From contig CP099854.1 of the NCBI GenBank assembly GCA_030062745.1, positions 4,439,301-4,503,300 of the forward strand: DNA of 64,000 nt, read 5' to 3'. The notes beneath the pieces were generated by a model that worked only from the letters and a program-made list of their open reading frames with translations, made no database searches and was not told the DNA's origin. Shown piece by piece: positions 60,060-64,000 of this stretch (positions are counted from its first letter, which is position 1; every line of letters starts with the position of its first letter). Both the position numbers and the translations under genes were made by a program. Source of the DNA: Capitulum mitella (lineage: Eukaryota; Arthropoda; Thecostraca; Pollicipedomorpha; Pollicipedidae).

Positions 60060-61485
60060 GGTGCTCCGGTCGAATCACTGCCAGGAAACAAGCAGCCTTC
60101 GCGGGGAGAAGTGCTGCGGGGATATTTTCGGCCTCGCCGGGCGTATAAGCTTACCCAGAGGGAGGTCGAAACTCAGATCGCCCGCGAAGTGATGAGGGTG
60201 TGGAGCAAAGCCCGCATTCTCACTGCACCGGAGCGGAACGTGATAAAGAAGCTCAATAGGACGTTTGATCAGCACCGAGCTGTCATCAAAGGCAAATGCT
60301 GGATGTCCACCCCGGAAATTGACAAGAAGAAGGAATTTAGAGATAGCCTCAAAAACCCTCTTGACATTGTCCATGTCGGCACCATTACGATCATCAAAAC
60401 CAAGAGGGCAAAGACGTTCTCCAGGCCCCAGGGGAACCAGGTCGCCGAGGCGTCACGGTAGTATTCGATAAGTTTCTTTCTGGGAAGGAGGGAGGAGCTC
60501 TTCACCGACAACAGCAGGCCGAAGAAAGGGCCCGCCGTTGGACTGAACAGCAGACCGAACAAGAGGCGACTGCATAACTGGAATGCTCGACTACCGACAA
60601 CACACAGCTGACAGTTCAGGATGACCTGCAACCATTCGTCACGTCTTCTCTTTCGAAGCGGCCCTGCAGGAGGGCCAAGAACATCGCCACTCCTGGTTTG
60701 GCAACAGCCCTCGATCGGACCAAGCTCAGTGATCACTCTGCAATCCGCTTCCCGTCGGCGACGGCTTCGGCCCTCGGCCACGACTCCTCTGAACTGGCGA
60801 TTACAGAAGCTCGACCAGGCGGGCGCGTAGATCGCAGAGGAAAGCCATTGCGGACGAAATCTAGCATTCTTTCTCCGCGCCACCCAACCTGGTGGTCCAC
60901 TGGGACGGCAAACTGTTCCCTGCCGATGGAAAGGAAAAGGTGGATCGACTGCCTGCCATTGTAACCGGTCCAAGAAATGCCGCCAAGCTCCTCAGTGTTC
61001 CGAAGTTTGCAAGCGGAGTTGGAGCAGCGCCAGCCGACGTTGTCGCGCATTGTCTGGAAGACTGGGTGTTTCGGACAAGGTAGTCGGCATGAGCTTCGAC
61101 ACCACCTTTAGCAATACTGGACGAGTTGTGGGAGCAAGCATACTTCTTCAGCAGAAGCTTGGGCGACGGCTCCTTCGCTGCGGTCGTCATCATATCTTCG
61201 AAACTGGTGGCAAAGGCGGCTTTTTCTATGCGCTTCAGTCCGTCGGCGTCAACAAAGACTTCCTTGCCGTCGATCCTGCTCATTAGGAGACAGCACCTGG
61301 CTACAAGAACGCTAAGGAAGTCTTGCGCGGGATCGCGGTAGTTAGCGACTTCCCCGAACGAGCTGTGGCTCTTATCCATGCGTACGACGAGGTACTGACG
61401 AAGGATGAAAGGCAAAAGCAGTACCTGCTGCAAGTCGTCGAATGTCATCGTCTAGAATCCCGAGGCCAAAAAGAGGGTTAAAGCA
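60060..61485 (+). pseudogene. Decayed transposase-like gene (VHWDGK/FDTT family)
   Basis: Remnant of a transposon-like protein family found widely as uncharacterised predictions in invertebrate genomes. Its motif order suggests an RNase H-like, possibly hAT-related, transposase. Conserved blocks occur in order: EVMRVWSKARI (about 60185-60220); TPGLATALDRTKLSD and SALGHDSSEL (about 60690-60800); VHWDGKLFP (from about 60892); DRLPAIVTG, then VPKFASG; SFDTTFSNTG (about 61092); RHHIFE (about 61185); and TKDERQKQYLLQVVECHR (about 61395-61450). Frame changes near 60460-60660, 60890 and 61080, and stops after several blocks, show it is broken. The acidic residues in WDGK and FDTT are still present. 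It converges with the second relic downstream. Confidence 0.75.
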
Positions 61486-61489
61486 TCAT

Positions 61490-62525
61490 TCCCACCTAAG
61501 CCACACTACTGCCGACAGAGAATGGAGTTGCCATGGAGAATGAGTTCTTGCTGGGGTAGATGGAATAAGTGTTCTTTGACTTTAATGGGTTCTGAATGCA
61601 CAAAAGGCGGCACAAATTTCATGAAAATAAACAATCCAGCACAAACGGCATACAGTCTTCGTGTAAAAGTGGTAAAAAGTGTTGGACCAAGGTCATATTT
61701 TGCACGCATGATTCCCTCCCAGAGCTGCAACGATTAATGAGAGAGCACTCTGATAAAATCTTCCTTGTAATTCGCCTTTATATATATATAAACATACATA
61801 TATTCCCTTCCTTAGGAAAGTATACATATTTATATATGAAGTCGATAAAATCCAACGAGGAGAACGCAGATGCCAGGGGGGGTGGTCTCGGTCAGTGCCC
61901 CTCGTTCGCAGCGCTGCCCCCGCAGTCATTTTTTCTTAAAATAGGCCCTTGGCTGTGACGAAGGCAAAAATGGATTTACCTGCCAGCAGACGTGGTGGTA
62001 GCCCTCCATGATAGGCGCCAATGGGCCAGATAACACCACACGATTATCCATTGTGGCTGTCAATAAGCGAGACAGAGTCATCTCAGATGCCACCGGCTCA
62101 CTCAAATCGTACATAACTATGCTTACCTACTTACCGACTTACTCACTTACCCACTGACTCATGTATGGTACCCTTCCATACCTTTTATCGCTCCTTCAAC
62201 GTTCCTGGTATGCTGGGATGTGAATAAACTTTTCATTTATCATAAGGGACTAGAGGTGTAGTACTAATGGCAACCTTTAACTGACTGTTACAATCCGAGA
62301 GCATAATGCAACATTTGTTTGCGACGTCATTTTTATTTAAATCATAAAGGCGATGACAGACGTGACCCTGGCTAGTGCTGTGGCTAAGGTGGTGGCGGAT
62401 CCAGTGGTGGAGGCGACGGAAGTCACGACGGTGGCAATGGCAACGGGACGGCCGCAATGTCATTAGCCACGGGGCAGCGACAGCAACGGCGGTGACAGAG
62501 ATGTAGGTGTCGTTTTACTCTTGCT
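61490..62525. other. Spacer between two transposon relics
   Basis: No gene recognised. Contains a short imperfect TA/CATA stretch at about 61777-61840 and a CTTAC-type repeat at about 62123-62150. No terminal inverted repeats for either flanking relic could be made out by eye. Confidence 0.4.
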
Positions 62526-62529
62526 GGTA

Positions 62530-63960
62530 TCAGAAGTTGACTTTGGTGACCTGGCCTGGAAAATGACGTCGGAAAACTCTCTTGTTTTGAGCATGGCCAT
62601 CTCGGCGGTGGGTACCAGTGACGGCGGCGGCTGCCTCGGTCGTCAGCTTCACCGCGCGCTCCGTCGACTGCACGTGACATGGCACGCCGGTCTTCAGCGG
62701 CACTTGTAAGCACCTGTCGAGCTCAGACTCTTCCGTCAACTTTACACGTGGTGGCTCGATGTCGCTTTCCGCGGCGGCGCGCCTGACGTCGACCAGCTCG
62801 GTGTACTTCTGCGCGTGGAAGTTGATCTCCGGCGCTTTGAAGCTTCGGATCATCGGGCCCGGACGACGGCGCTGACGGATGGAGCTGATCAGGTTGACCG
62901 CTTTGGCTCTGTTGCCTGGTCTGCGTCACCTAGCATCGCAAGGACCGCATTTGGAGTGCGCCATGGAGGAGTTCCTGGCCATGCTACACTGCGCGGTGGC
63001 CAGCGAGACGCCGCTGACGTGTTGCCGCTGCCGCCGCATCTGGTCGACCAGGTGACCTGGCGCGTCCACAACGTCCCACCTGTGCTTGATGCTGATGACC
63101 GTCACCAAAAAAACAGACCACGTGTCGAGGCTGGGTAGAAAGCGCGTCGGATGGGTGTGGGACAGACATGATGCACCGCAGCAGGCGGCTCTGAGCCGTG
63201 TACCTCCTGGCCATGCATAATTTGCCGCGTACTTTTTTCACGACGCCATTTGCGTCGCCGGTCACCACACTCTTCGCGCACTGGTACAGCAGTTTCATGT
63301 CAGAGTTCATGTTCCCCTCTACAGCGTCCGGCAGATCAGGGAAATCATCACATCGCAGAGGCTCGAATGTTTCATGGCAGAAGCTGAGTGTGTGGACACA
63401 CTCTGCCAGGAATGGCAGTGTGTACGGGCCCCGCGATGCGTTTGCCTATCGGGCCGGAAAAGGTGGTCGGCCCAGCGGTCTGGCCATCGATCTGACGAAA
63501 GACGGCGCGATATGGCAGCTCAGCTTGATGACAAAGGCACACAACCCTGCTCAGTGGCCGACCGGCAATCTCTTCGAACTTAGCCAACCATCTACCCCGC
63601 CAACCCACAACCTGGTTGGTGCCCTTACCGCCAACAAACGCCACTTTTCCCATATCAATGCCACGCTCTCCCATAAAAGTACACGGCTTTTGTGCCACTG
63701 TTTCCCTTGTACGGCTACCATCACAGCTAAAATGACCTATATGAACATCGTCTGGGTGCATATTCACAGACACGTTATGCACGGCACTCTTTACAGATTT
63801 CTTCGAGCCAGCCTCAGGCACGATCTCCTTTTTCTTTTCATCATCACGTCCATCACAAAACACAGCACAGCACTGTGAGGCGTTCATGCTCACACCTTTC
63901 ATTTTCTCTTTCCTGGTCTTATCACTGGCCCTCCGCACTTTGGTTTTTGTGATGGCATTC
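62530..63960 (-). pseudogene. Decayed transposase-like gene (ELP-R-H / SGPIG family)
   Basis: A second transposon-derived protein relic, related in layout to the first but from a different subfamily. In minus-strand order: CAVFCDGRDD (about 63865); GKVAFVGGKGTNQVVGW (about 63640-63590), where members I know have GCDGT-N-NTG, so a key Asp is lost; VCLCHQAELPYRAVF, IDGQTAGPTTFSGPIGK (about 63550-63460); ARRYTAQSRLLRCIMS (about 63215-63170); ISIKHRW (about 63090); VLAMLGD (about 62930); and the C-terminal PEINFHAQKYTELVD and VPCHVQSTERAVKL blocks (about 62830-62630). The N-terminal part keeps a 200-codon open frame; frameshifts follow at about 63370, 63130 and 62900. It may start near or beyond the right edge. 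Confidence 0.78.
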
Positions 63961-64000
63961 CTCCCCCCCCCCACTATGCAATCGAGACTGAAGACAGTAT

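Overview
This window looks like nuclear DNA of an animal, probably an invertebrate. There are no bacterial-style operons and no long conserved open frames. Coding signal is confined to short exon-sized blocks with consensus splice sites. The rest is microsatellites, minisatellites, a tRNA-derived SINE and decayed transposase-like genes. CpG is abundant everywhere rather than depleted, which argues against a heavily methylated vertebrate genome. The species cannot be named from the sequence alone.

Layout. About 1-42 kb is GC- and CpG-rich and full of minisatellites. It contains the best gene evidence, all on the minus strand. A 229-bp exon (12083-12311) encodes the N-terminal signature of the PDE5/6/11 cyclic-nucleotide phosphodiesterases. 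Two exon-sized blocks further upstream on the same strand (22339-22465 and 36670-36745) each begin with an ATG and end in a consensus donor in phase 1. That is the phase the PDE exon's acceptor needs, so they could be alternative first exons. This would make roughly 12-37 kb the 5' part of one gene. Its catalytic exons are not seen and would lie off the left edge or in unrecognised sequence. About 42-64 kb is more AT-rich and dominated by dispersed and simple repeats. It holds a tRNA-derived SINE (52929-53256) and, near the right end, two convergent decayed transposase-like genes (60060-61485 plus strand; 62530-63960 minus strand).

Most unusual feature. The PDE-like exon sits exactly between two tandem arrays that appear to be built from its own splice junctions. 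The array on the upstream intron side repeats a complete 3' splice site (branch-point-like CTGAC, pyrimidine tract, CAG) about 20 times. The array on the downstream intron side repeats the exon's last bases plus the 5' splice site about 10 times. Other arrays in the window (26.8-27.2 kb plus strand, 34.75-34.93 kb minus strand, 41.8-42.5 kb minus strand) also carry pyrimidine-tract-plus-AG units, two of them directly before exon-like open blocks. This suggests that splice-site-derived minisatellites recur in this genome.

Most open frames longer than 60 codons are chance products of high GC or of tandem repeats. Apart from the phosphodiesterase exon and the two transposon-like pseudogenes, no product could be named.
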